Source of the DNA: Bradyrhizobium cajani
Lineage (GTDB): Bacteria; Pseudomonadota; Alphaproteobacteria; Rhizobiales; Xanthobacteraceae
Direction: 5' to 3'
Assembly (NCBI RefSeq): GCF_009759665.1
Contig: NZ_WQNE01000041.1
Location: 1 to 57,170, forward strand
DNA: 57,170 bases
Part shown: positions 32,549 to 40,975 of the stretch, piece after piece
Layout of the letters: every line of letters begins with the position of its first letter
How positions within the stretch are numbered: the stretch's first letter is position 1
Program-made: the position numbers and the translations under genes
Notes under the pieces: model-generated
Databases searched by the model: none
What the model was told of the DNA's origin: nothing
The model's input: only the letters and a program-made list of their open reading frames with translations

Positions 32549-32668
32549 GCGCGCTCAAGTCACGCAAAATGCCATATGCGATTGCCCTGCCTGCAAGGGG
32601 AGGGAACGCAGCTCGCGCGGGGCTGAAAGGCTCGATGTATTCAGCACCCCGCCAACCGCCTGCTCCGC

Positions 32669-32759
32669 CTACCTTTTCGGCGGCCAAATTCGCTCCCGGT
32701 AACCCCGCGTTAACTATCGCTGGCGTCTGGTAAATGGCGGAAAGTCGCGCCCGGAGCCC
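32669..32759 (+). repeat. Duplicated tolQ-upstream segment, copy B
   Basis: Counterpart of 31651-31740. It ends about 180 bases before the tolQ ATG, so it is the copy in a plausible promoter position. Confidence 0.8.
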
Positions 32760-32937
32760 TTAGTTTTGACATCTTGGCGGGGAAAGCAGACGGCCGGCTT
32801 CGGACGGGCCGCTGCAAACCAAAAAGATAAGGCTTTGAGCAGGCTTGCCGGCTGCGCCGTGACGCGCGGCCTTGGGGACTCGGCAGCCATTTGCTCCCGG
32901 GAATACGTGGAACGATCGCCTTGAGAGGACACTGCTT

Positions 32938-33654
<717 letters not shown>

Positions 33655-33709
33655 CGGACGGCATGTATGACGGCATGTATAGTGTGAAGGGCAATTTGGG
33701 CACCAGACC

Positions 33710-34162
33710 ATGGGCATGAACGTCGCGAGTTCGTCCGGAGGCGGCGGCCGCCGCAGCCGGCGCAAGCCGGTCATGGCCGAGATCAACGTCACGCCGATGG
33801 TCGACGTGATGCTGGTGCTGCTGATCATCTTCATGGTCTCGGCGCCGCTGCTCACGGTCGGCGTGCCGCTGGACCTGCCGCAGACCCAGGCCAAGAGCCT
33901 CGACCAGAATGACCAGAAGCCGCTCCAGATGTCGGTCGACGTCAAGGGCAAGGTCTTCATCAACGACGCCGAGGTCGCGCTCAACGACCTCGTGCCGAAG
34001 CTGAAGGCGATCACGGATGCGCGCGGCGGGCTCGAGGAGCGCATCTATCTGCGCGCCGACAAGAAGGCGGATTACGGCACTGTCGCCAAGGTGATGGGCC
34101 TGTTGTCCGGAGCCGGATTCAAGAAGCTGGCGTTGGTCACGGAAGTGGAGCAGGGGTCCTAA
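33710..34162 (+). CDS. tolR: Tol-Pal system protein TolR
   Basis: A 150-residue ExbD/TolR protein. After a Gly/Arg-rich cytoplasmic start (SSGGGGRRSRRKPVMAEINVTPMVDVMLVLLIIFMV) comes one membrane helix at about residues 25-45 containing the proton-relay Asp of VDVMLVLL. The periplasmic domain ends LLSGAGFKKLALVTE. An in-frame ATG two codons downstream is an alternative start. It is separated from tolA by four bases, consistent with coupled translation. Confidence 0.95.
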   Translation: MGMNVASSSGGGGRRSRRKPVMAEINVTPMVDVMLVLLIIFMVSAPLLTVGVPLDLPQTQAKSLDQNDQKPLQMSVDVKGKVFINDAEVALNDLVPKLKAITDARGGLEERIYLRADKKADYGTVAKVMGLLSGAGFKKLALVTEVEQGS

Positions 34163-34166
34163 TCCG

Positions 34167-35126
34167 GTGAAGGTGAACGTCGACAAGACACTCGTTGCGT
34201 CGATTGTCCTCCACGTCCTCGTGATTGGATGGGGGCTCGTCACCTTTAGTAGCAGGGCATTCGTGGCGCCGGAAGAGTCGCTTCCGATCGACATCATCAC
34301 CACCGACCAGCTCGCGCAGATGACCGCCGGGCAGAAGACCGGCGAGAAGGACAAGCCGAAGCCCAAGGTGGAGAAGATCGCGGAAGCCAAGCCCGAAGAA
34401 GATGCCGTCGGCAAGGTCACCGAGAAGAAAGAGCTGATCAAGACCAACTCGACGCCCGAGCCGCCGCCAAAACCCGCCGAGAAGCCGGTCGAGAAGAAGC
34501 CCGAGCCGCCCAAGCCCGTGGCCGAGGCCAAGCCGAAGGAAGAGCCGAAGCCGCAGGAAAAGAAGCCTGATCCGGCCAAGGAAGATCCGATCGCCGAGCT
34601 CCAGAAGAAGCTGGACACCAAGAAGCCGCCGCCCAAGCCGGTGGAGCAGAAGGTCGCTGCGGTGCAGCCGCAGCAGCAGCCGAAGCCGAAGGAGCGCACC
34701 TTCGATCCCGCGCAGATCCAGCGCGATCTCGACAAGCGCGCTGCGACCCGGCATGAGCTCGGCGGCGCGGCGCTGAATGCGTCCGCATCGCTGGGATCGA
34801 CCACGGGGACCGCGGTTGCCAACGTTGCGACCTGGCGCGGTGCCTTCCAGGGCGCGGTCAAGCGCTGCTTCACGCCGACATATAACGGGCAGGACGCCGA
34901 CCAGTACGAAGCCGACATCGACATTCCCATGAAGATCGATGGATCGCTCGCGGCCGAGCCCATCGTCGTCGCGGTGAGGGGACCGTCGCGGTCGATCGCG
35001 CAGGCGGTGGCGGAGAGCGCCAAGCGCGCCATCGTGCAGTGCCAGGTCTATTCGTTCATGCCGAAGCAGCAGTACGAGAGCTGGAAGCTCATTCCAATGA
35101 CCTTCGGCCTGAAAGATATGTTGTGA
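34167..35126 (+). CDS. tolA: Tol-Pal system protein TolA
   Basis: A 319-residue protein. An N-terminal signal-anchor helix (SIVLHVLVIGWGLVTF, about residues 12-28) precedes a long Lys/Pro/Glu-rich extended region (about 55-195) and a C-terminal domain ending CQVYSFMPKQQYESWKLIPMTFGLKDM. This is the TolA layout, linking the TolQR motor to Pal and TolB. The charged middle is rich in Pro, unlike the Ala-rich helix of E. coli. It starts with GTG. A second in-frame GTG lies two codons later. Confidence 0.9.
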   Translation: MKVNVDKTLVASIVLHVLVIGWGLVTFSSRAFVAPEESLPIDIITTDQLAQMTAGQKTGEKDKPKPKVEKIAEAKPEEDAVGKVTEKKELIKTNSTPEPPPKPAEKPVEKKPEPPKPVAEAKPKEEPKPQEKKPDPAKEDPIAELQKKLDTKKPPPKPVEQKVAAVQPQQQPKPKERTFDPAQIQRDLDKRAATRHELGGAALNASASLGSTTGTAVANVATWRGAFQGAVKRCFTPTYNGQDADQYEADIDIPMKIDGSLAAEPIVVAVRGPSRSIAQAVAESAKRAIVQCQVYSFMPKQQYESWKLIPMTFGLKDML

Positions 35127-35149
35127 CATCCGAACAAAAGAATTTTGCA

Positions 35150-36517
35150 ATGAATGACGCTCGATCGATCACCCGCCGCCGCTTTATGACCGTCACCGGA
35201 TCGGCGCTCGCGATGCTTGGGGGCGGACATGCCTTCGCCCAGCAGGCCCAGCCGCGGCTTCGCATCGATCCCACCGAATTCCAGCCGATCCCGATCGCGA
35301 TCTCCAGCTTCGTGCCGGGCTCGCCGTCCGACGGCGACGTCGGCAATGGCGTCACGCAGGTGATCACCAACAATCTGAAGCGCTCGGGCCTGTTCGCGCC
35401 GATCGACCAGGCCGCCTTCATCGAGCGCATCAGCAACATCGACGTCGCGCCGCAATTCCAGAACTGGAAGACCATCAACGCGCAGGCCCTGGTCACCGGT
35501 CGCATGACGCGGCAGCCGGACGGCCGGCTCAAGGCCGAATTCCGCCTGTGGGACGTGGTCACCGGCCAGCAGCTCGCGGGCCAGCAATATTTCACCTCGC
35601 CGGAATACTGGCGCCGCATCGCCCACATCATCTCCGACCAGATCTACGAGCGGATGACCGGCGAGAAGGGCTATTTCGACAGCCGCGTGGTGTTCGTGGA
35701 CGAGAGCGGCCCGAAGGAGCGGCGCATCAAGCGGCTCGCGATGATGGACCAGGACGGCGCCAATGTGCGCTATTTGACCCGCGGCTCCGATCTCGTGCTG
35801 ACGCCGCGCTTCTCGCCGAACTCGCAAGAGATCACCTACATGGAGTTCGGCCAGGGCGATCCGAAGGTCTATCTCTTCAACATCGAGACCGGCCAGCGCG
35901 AGATCGTCGGCAACTTCCCGGGCATGACGTTTGCTCCAAGGTTCTCGCCGGACGGCCAGCGCGTCATCATGAGCCTCCAGCAGGGCGGCAATTCCAACCT
36001 GTTCGTGATGGATCTGCGCTCGCGCTCGACCACGCGCCTCACCGACACGCCGGCGATCGACACGTCTCCTTCTTATTCTCCGGATGGCACCCGCATCTGC
36101 TTCGAATCCGATCGCGGCGGCAGGTCGCAGATCTACGTCATGGCAGCGGGCGGTGGGCAGGCGCAGCGCATCTCCTTCTCCAAGGACGACACCAACGCCA
36201 GCTATTCGACGCCGGTGTGGTCGCCGAAGGGCGATTACATCGCCTTCACCCGGCAGGGCGGCGGGCAGTTCTCGATCGGCGTCATGAAGCCGGACGGCAG
36301 CGGCGAGCGGCTGCTCACCTCCGGCTTCCACAATGAAGGTCCGACCTTCTCGCCGAACGGCCGCGTGCTGATGTTCTTCCGCGATCCCGGCGGCAATGCC
36401 GGACCGTCGCTGTACTCCGTCGACATCTCCGGTCGCAACGAGCTGAAGGTGCCGACGCCGGGCTTCGCCTCCGACCCGGCATGGTCGCCGCTATTGTCCT
36501 CGACCGCGGGCCAATAA
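35150..36517 (+). CDS. tolB: Tol-Pal system periplasmic protein TolB
   Basis: A 455-residue protein: signal sequence, an N-terminal alpha/beta domain (FVPGSPSDGDVGNGVTQVITNNLKRSGLF) and a six-bladed propeller with repeated FSPDG/YSPDG/WSPKG motifs (for example APRFSPDGQRV, SPSYSPDGTRICF). The leader reads ITRRRFMTVTGSALAMLGGG with AFA cleavage, a twin-arginine pattern rather than a plain Sec signal. The ATG at 35150 is 23 bases after the tolA stop. A hairpin follows the gene, and pal is not adjacent but 3.8 kb downstream. Confidence 0.95.
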   Translation: MNDARSITRRRFMTVTGSALAMLGGGHAFAQQAQPRLRIDPTEFQPIPIAISSFVPGSPSDGDVGNGVTQVITNNLKRSGLFAPIDQAAFIERISNIDVAPQFQNWKTINAQALVTGRMTRQPDGRLKAEFRLWDVVTGQQLAGQQYFTSPEYWRRIAHIISDQIYERMTGEKGYFDSRVVFVDESGPKERRIKRLAMMDQDGANVRYLTRGSDLVLTPRFSPNSQEITYMEFGQGDPKVYLFNIETGQREIVGNFPGMTFAPRFSPDGQRVIMSLQQGGNSNLFVMDLRSRSTTRLTDTPAIDTSPSYSPDGTRICFESDRGGRSQIYVMAAGGGQAQRISFSKDDTNASYSTPVWSPKGDYIAFTRQGGGQFSIGVMKPDGSGERLLTSGFHNEGPTFSPNGRVLMFFRDPGGNAGPSLYSVDISGRNELKVPTPGFASDPAWSPLLSSTAGQ

Positions 36518-36545
36518 ATCGCGCGTTCAGACGCGCGATGTTTCC
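36518..36545 (+). terminator. Terminator-like hairpin after tolB
   Basis: ATCGCGCGT pairs with ACGCGCGAT around TCAG, followed by a short T-rich stretch. It would separate tolQRAB from the GGDEF/EAL gene. Confidence 0.7.
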
Positions 36546-36738
36546 GAAAAAACGCGCCGATTTTTCCGGGTTCGGTCAGGACAGCAAGCTTTCCTTCACC
36601 TTGAGCCCGGCAAGGCTTGCCTAGTTGCTTGATATGTCAGCAGAAACGGGTTCGCTATTGCCGAAAAACAACCCGACTTTAACGATGTTCCCTCAGAAAG
36701 GCTTCATCAGGGCTGGGTAAAAGTACGCTCCAAACAGG

Positions 36739-39084
36739 ATGCGTAACAAGCCAATGCAGCTGGCCGACCAGAAGCAGAGCGATCGAGACGAGCTGGAGCC
36801 GATACTCTACGCCGCTCTCATCAACTCTATGGTGCAGAATTTCTGGGCGATCTTCCTGGGCTCGGCCTCCGCGGCCGTGGCCGCGGTCATGACTGCGCTC
36901 AAGACCGGCGATGTCTGGCTGTGGCCGCTCGCGTTTCTCCTGATCGCCATCGGCACGGCGCGCGCGTTCCAGATGCGCGGCTACGAACACCGAACGCAGC
37001 CTCTGTCATTCGAAGAGGCCAAGTATCTGGAGCCGCGTTACTGGATCGGCGCGCTCAGCTATGCCGCGGTGCTCGGTGTGTGGGCCTTCGTCGTCATCTA
37101 CAACAACGAGGATGCGGTTGCCGACATGCTCTGTGTCGCAATCGGTATCGGCTACACCGCCGGTGGCGCCGCTCGCAATTACGGGCAGCCCCGCGTGATC
37201 CAGTGGCACGTCGCGCTGGCCTGCGGTCCGATGTCGCTCGCGTTGCTGCTGCACGGCGGATTCTACCACATCGGCCTTGCGATCCTGCTGATGTTCTTCT
37301 TCATCGGGCTGAAGAACATCAACCTCAGCCTGCATGCGATTTTCGTCAAGGCGCTGACCTCGAGCTTCCGCGAATCCGCGCTGGCGAGCCAGTTCGATAC
37401 CGCGCTCAACAACATGCCGCACGGCCTGTGCATGTTTCGCTCCGACGGCCGCCTGGCGGTGATGAACCATCGCTTCGGCGACCTGATGGCGCTGCCCGAC
37501 GACCTCGTCAAGCGCGGCGCCTCGGCCGCCGACATCGTGTCGGCCTGCGTCGCTGCGGGGTCGATTTCGGCGGAGAGCGGCAACCAGGTCCTGTCCGAGA
37601 TCGAGAAGGCGAGAATCTGCGAGATCGTCACCGCGGATCCGGATCCCGCGCGCGGCCGCACCTTGTCCTGGACGTTCCAGCCGATGGCCGGCGGTGGCAC
37701 CGTGCTGCTGCTGGAAGACATCACCGAGCGCACCAATGCGGAAGCCCGGATCACCCATCTCGCCCGCTATGACGAGCTCACGGCGCTGCCGAACCGCGTC
37801 AGCTTCCGCGACGAGATCGAGCGGCTGCTGGCGAATTCGCACCATGCCGAGCGGCTCTCCGCGCTGCTGTTCATCGACCTCGACCAGTTCAAGCAGGTCA
37901 ACGACACGCTCGGCCATCCCTGCGGCGACCAGCTCCTGTGCGCGGTGGCCAACCGCCTGCGCGAGATGCTGCGGCCGGAGGATTTCGTCGCCCGCTTCGG
38001 CGGCGACGAGTTCGTCGTGTTCCAGCAGAATCTTTCTTCGCCGGAGGACGCCGCCAGCCTCGCCCGCCGCATCGTCGAGCGGCTGAGCGAGCGCTACCGC
38101 ATCGACAATCATCTGGTCGAGATCGGCGCCAGCGTCGGCATCGCGCTGACCTCGCCGGACGGCACCAGCGCCGACACGCTGCTCAAGAACGCCGACATGG
38201 CGCTGTACCGCGCCAAGGCCGACGGCCGTGGCACCTTCTGCTTCTTCCGCGACGAGATGGCGGCGACCGTCGAGGCCCGCCGCATCCTCGAGCTCGACCT
38301 GCGCAAGGCGCTCGCCAACGAGGAGTTCGAGCTGTTCTACCAGCCGCTGGTCAATCTGAAGTCCGGCAAGATCACCACCTGCGAGGCGCTGCTGCGCTGG
38401 AATCATCCGGTGCGCGGCACGGTCTCGCCGGTCGACATCATCCCGGTCGCCGAGGACATGGGCCTGATCGTCGATCTCGGCCGCTGGATCCTGCGCCGCG
38501 CCTGCATGGAATGCATGAAGTGGCCGGATGGCGTCAGCGTCGCCGTCAATTTCTCGCCGCAGCAGTTTCACCAGCGCGACGTGCTGAGCGAAATCCGCTA
38601 CGCGCTCGAGGTCTCCGGTCTCCCCGCCCATCGGCTGGAGATCGAGATCACCGAGTCATCGCTGCTCCGCAACACCCAGCTCACCCACGACATCCTGTCG
38701 CAATTGCATGCGCTCGGCGTGCGCATCTCGCTGGACGATTTCGGCACCGGCTATTCCAGCCTCAGCTATCTGCACAATTTTCCGATGCAGAAGGTGAAGA
38801 TCGACCGCTCCTTCCTCGAGGGCATCGACACCGACCGGCCGCTGACACTCTTGCGCGGCGTGGCGCGGCTGTCCGCCGATCTCGGCATGGCGGTCGTGGT
38901 CGAGGGCATCGAGACCAACGAGCAGCTCGAGCTGATCAGCGCCGACGGCACCGTCTCCGAGGCGCAAGGCTATCTGTTCAGCCGTCCGGTGCCTGCCGTG
39001 CGGATGCGCCAGCTCCTCAACGCCTCGCATGGACGACGCGACGAGAGCCTGCTCCACGTCGTCCACTCGCGCTCCTTCGCCTGA
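36739..39084 (+). CDS. Membrane GGDEF-EAL cyclic-di-GMP protein
   Basis: A 781-residue protein. The N-terminal region has about five or six membrane helices (residues 28-200). A PAS-like segment (FDTALNNMPHGLCMFRSDGRLAVMNHRFGDLM, about 225-255) follows. The GGDEF domain has an intact RFGGDEF active site near residue 420. The EAL domain keeps CEALLRW, NFSPQQF and DDFGTGYSSLSYL. Both diguanylate cyclase and phosphodiesterase sites look complete, so net activity cannot be read from sequence. The ATG at 36739 is uncertain; one at 36754 is also possible. It sits between tolB and the N-acyl synthase gene. Confidence 0.93.
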   Translation: MRNKPMQLADQKQSDRDELEPILYAALINSMVQNFWAIFLGSASAAVAAVMTALKTGDVWLWPLAFLLIAIGTARAFQMRGYEHRTQPLSFEEAKYLEPRYWIGALSYAAVLGVWAFVVIYNNEDAVADMLCVAIGIGYTAGGAARNYGQPRVIQWHVALACGPMSLALLLHGGFYHIGLAILLMFFFIGLKNINLSLHAIFVKALTSSFRESALASQFDTALNNMPHGLCMFRSDGRLAVMNHRFGDLMALPDDLVKRGASAADIVSACVAAGSISAESGNQVLSEIEKARICEIVTADPDPARGRTLSWTFQPMAGGGTVLLLEDITERTNAEARITHLARYDELTALPNRVSFRDEIERLLANSHHAERLSALLFIDLDQFKQVNDTLGHPCGDQLLCAVANRLREMLRPEDFVARFGGDEFVVFQQNLSSPEDAASLARRIVERLSERYRIDNHLVEIGASVGIALTSPDGTSADTLLKNADMALYRAKADGRGTFCFFRDEMAATVEARRILELDLRKALANEEFELFYQPLVNLKSGKITTCEALLRWNHPVRGTVSPVDIIPVAEDMGLIVDLGRWILRRACMECMKWPDGVSVAVNFSPQQFHQRDVLSEIRYALEVSGLPAHRLEIEITESSLLRNTQLTHDILSQLHALGVRISLDDFGTGYSSLSYLHNFPMQKVKIDRSFLEGIDTDRPLTLLRGVARLSADLGMAVVVEGIETNEQLELISADGTVSEAQGYLFSRPVPAVRMRQLLNASHGRRDESLLHVVHSRSFA

Positions 39085-39130
39085 GTCCACCCTCGAAAAA
39101 TTTCCCGTTATTTCAGTCGGTTGCCGGCTA

Positions 39131-39199
39131 CCGTAGTGCTACGGGGGTTAACCCTAACCGTTCGATTGCTTTGCATACTTGTTAAGGAGGTGTTAATAA
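39131..39199 (+). promoter_or_regulatory. Leader with dyads and an exceptionally strong Shine-Dalgarno
   Basis: CCGTAGTGCTACGG (39131-39144) and GGGTTAACCC (39145-39154) are adjoining palindromes. AAGGAGGTG at 39184-39192 then precedes an ATG at 39200. The reading frame from that ATG is not that of the acyl synthase, so it may serve as a leader open reading frame or a ribosome-loading site. Confidence 0.45.
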
Positions 39200-39278
39200 A
39201 TGATCACGCGCGCGCAAGTTGTCTGGCAGCAATTGCCTTTGGTTCGCGCGAGCGTGAGTGGGTGGGTAAGGAGTTGGA

Positions 39279-40004
39279 ATGCAGTCCTCAGCCAGATCTG
39301 TCATTTCGGCTGTTGGACGGGGAGCGGAGCTTCTGACCGACGTCGATTACCATCTTGCGGAAACGGCCGCGGACAAGGAGGAGATCTACAACCTCCGCTA
39401 TCGCGCCTATCTGCGCGAGGGTGCCGTCAAGGAATCCCCCGAAGCCAGGGTCACCGACCGCTACGACGAACTGCCGAACGCGTGGACCTTCGGCGTCTAT
39501 CTCCATGGCGAGCTCTGCAGCTCGGTGCGCATCAGCGTGCTGACCTCGGAATGGCGCGAGTCCACCTCGGTCGACGTCTTCCCCGAGATCCTGCTGCCGC
39601 GGCTCGACCGCGGCGAGGTCATGATCGATCCGACCCGCTTCGTCGCCGATCCCGACCAGGTCAAGCGGGTTCCGGAATTGCCGTATCTGACGACGCGCCT
39701 CGCTTACATGGCCTGCGAGCACTTCAATGCCGATCTCGGGCTTGCCATCGTGCGTCCCGAGCATCAGGCGTTCTACCGGCGGGTCTTCCTGCATGAGACC
39801 ATCGCCGAGCCCCGGCTGGTTCCGGGTCTCACCAAGCCGTTCGGGCTGATGGCGGCGGACTTCCCGACCTTCCGCAAGAAGGTGTTCGAGCGCTATCCGA
39901 TCATGCGCTCCACTGCCTTCGAGCGGCGGATGCTGTTTGGGCGCGGTGGCCAGCACCGGGTCCCGCAGCGGCCGGCGCTGGTGCCGGACGCCGCCCACGC
40001 CTGA
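39279..40004 (+). CDS. FeeM/LuxI-like N-acyl amino acid or acyl-homoserine lactone synthase
   Basis: A 241-residue protein. IYNLRYRAYLREGAV near residues 37-51 (R-Y-R-Y pattern), DRYDELPNAWTFGVY, VRISV near 87 and the later DPTRFVAD resemble the GNAT-fold core shared by FeeM N-acyl amino acid synthases and LuxI enzymes. A basic C-terminus follows. The family joins acyl groups from acyl carrier protein to amino acids or S-adenosylmethionine. Upstream in-frame extension is blocked by a stop at 39267, and AAGGAG five bases before the ATG fixes the start. No LuxR-type receptor is adjacent, so a signalling role is unproven. Confidence 0.75.
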   Translation: MQSSARSVISAVGRGAELLTDVDYHLAETAADKEEIYNLRYRAYLREGAVKESPEARVTDRYDELPNAWTFGVYLHGELCSSVRISVLTSEWRESTSVDVFPEILLPRLDRGEVMIDPTRFVADPDQVKRVPELPYLTTRLAYMACEHFNADLGLAIVRPEHQAFYRRVFLHETIAEPRLVPGLTKPFGLMAADFPTFRKKVFERYPIMRSTAFERRMLFGRGGQHRVPQRPALVPDAAHA

Positions 40005-40299
40005 TTCCCCGCGGGCATCGTCACGGGCCCGCGCTGTGCGGTCGGGCCGGCGCTCGCATTGCCTCACATCCGCTCTGAGCCCAATATTCCAGCAAATGCC
40101 GGCGTTTTTGCCGGCGGGCACGGCTTGCCTTCACCCTCGCGCCACATTTACAACCCATTAACCATGACGGTTGCTTTTCGCTGGTTGGGGGCATTTGACC
40201 GGCTCAAGCAAGGTTCCGTCAAGGTTGACGGAACGTTCGCTTAACCAACCCCCTGTAGACCGGACAGCAGTGGACTAACGTGAGCGTGGAGGCTCCGGA
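40005..40299. other. Intergenic region before pal
   Basis: A GCCGGCG-TTTTT-GCCGGC hairpin near 40095-40120 may end the acyl-synthase transcript. A perfect 9-bp stem GTTCCGTCA/TGACGGAAC with a four-base loop (40213-40234) lies 65 bases before the pal ATG. No gene is seen. Confidence 0.6.
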
Positions 40300-40788
40300 A
40301 TGAAATATCCTATGCGTATCCTCCAGGGATTGAAGCTGGCTGCGGTGCTCGCGGTCGCGCTGTCGATGGGCGCCTGCGCCAACAAGAACGCTGCGACGGA
40401 TGCGATGGCCAACGCGGCGACGCCTGGCAGTCAGCAGGATTTCGTCGTGAACGTGGGCGACCGCGTGTTCTTCGAAAGCGACCAGACCGATCTGACCCCG
40501 CAGGCGATCGTGACCCTGGAGAAGCAGGCGCAGTGGCTCCAGACCTATCCGCGCTACAGCTTCACCATCGAAGGTCACGCCGACGAGCGCGGCACCCGCG
40601 AATACAACATCGCGCTCGGCGCCCGCCGCGCCCAGTCGGTACGTTCGTTCCTGGCCTCGCGCGGCATCGATCCGAACCGCATGCGCACGATCTCCTACGG
40701 CAAGGAGCGGCCGGTGGCCGTTTGTAACGACATCTCGTGCTGGTCGCAGAACCGCCGCGCCGTCACCGTGCTGAACGCGAGCTCCTGA
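40300..40788 (+). CDS. pal: Peptidoglycan-associated lipoprotein Pal
   Basis: A 162-residue lipoprotein. A signal with lipobox MGAC (Cys near residue 27) precedes an OmpA-like domain containing VFFESDQTDLTPQAI, the peptidoglycan-binding YSFTIEGHADERGTREYNIALGARRAQSVRSFL and ISYGKERPVAVC. Pal anchors the outer membrane to peptidoglycan and binds TolB. GGAGG lies nine bases upstream of the ATG. A strong hairpin follows the gene, yet cpoB lies only 187 bases downstream in the same direction. Confidence 0.95.
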   Translation: MKYPMRILQGLKLAAVLAVALSMGACANKNAATDAMANAATPGSQQDFVVNVGDRVFFESDQTDLTPQAIVTLEKQAQWLQTYPRYSFTIEGHADERGTREYNIALGARRAQSVRSFLASRGIDPNRMRTISYGKERPVAVCNDISCWSQNRRAVTVLNASS

Positions 40789-40828
40789 CGCTCGCTCAGG
40801 CGCCGTTCATCTTCAGAAACCGATTATG

Positions 40829-40858
40829 CCGGCGCCCTCTCGGGCGCCGGTTTCGTTT
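40829..40858 (+). terminator. Rho-independent terminator after pal
   Basis: CCGGCGCCC pairs with GGGCGCCGG around TCTC and is followed by TTTCGTTT. Confidence 0.85.
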
Positions 40859-40975
40859 CAGCATTCTGTGACCGAAACCCCTTTGTAGCAGTCACATTTT
40901 TGGCGTACTCCACTTCAATGTGTGGCGCGTCGAATGTTCCGTCGCAGGCCATTTCGCTTTTGTCGTCAGGGCAAG

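Larger units (their letters stand above)
32095..32937. other. 843-bp intergenic region before tolQ
   Basis: No gene is recognised on either strand. It holds two REP-like palindromes in opposite orientation (32414-32457 and 32503-32548), short CCCTGCAAGGG-type palindromes, and segment B (32669-32759) of the duplication. A TTGACA at 32766-32771 may be part of the tolQ promoter. Confidence 0.6.

Noticed and set aside
34320..34760. Repetitive Lys/Pro/Glu-coding DNA resembling a tandem repeat
   Set aside because: It is the normal low-complexity middle region of TolA.
37006..38631. A 541-codon frame antisense to the GGDEF-EAL gene
   Set aside because: Explained by codon bias of the real gene on the other strand.
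39200..39796. A 198-codon frame with an excellent ribosome site
   Set aside because: After the first codons it overlaps the acyl synthase out of frame with Arg-rich, motif-free translation; kept only as a possible leader signal.
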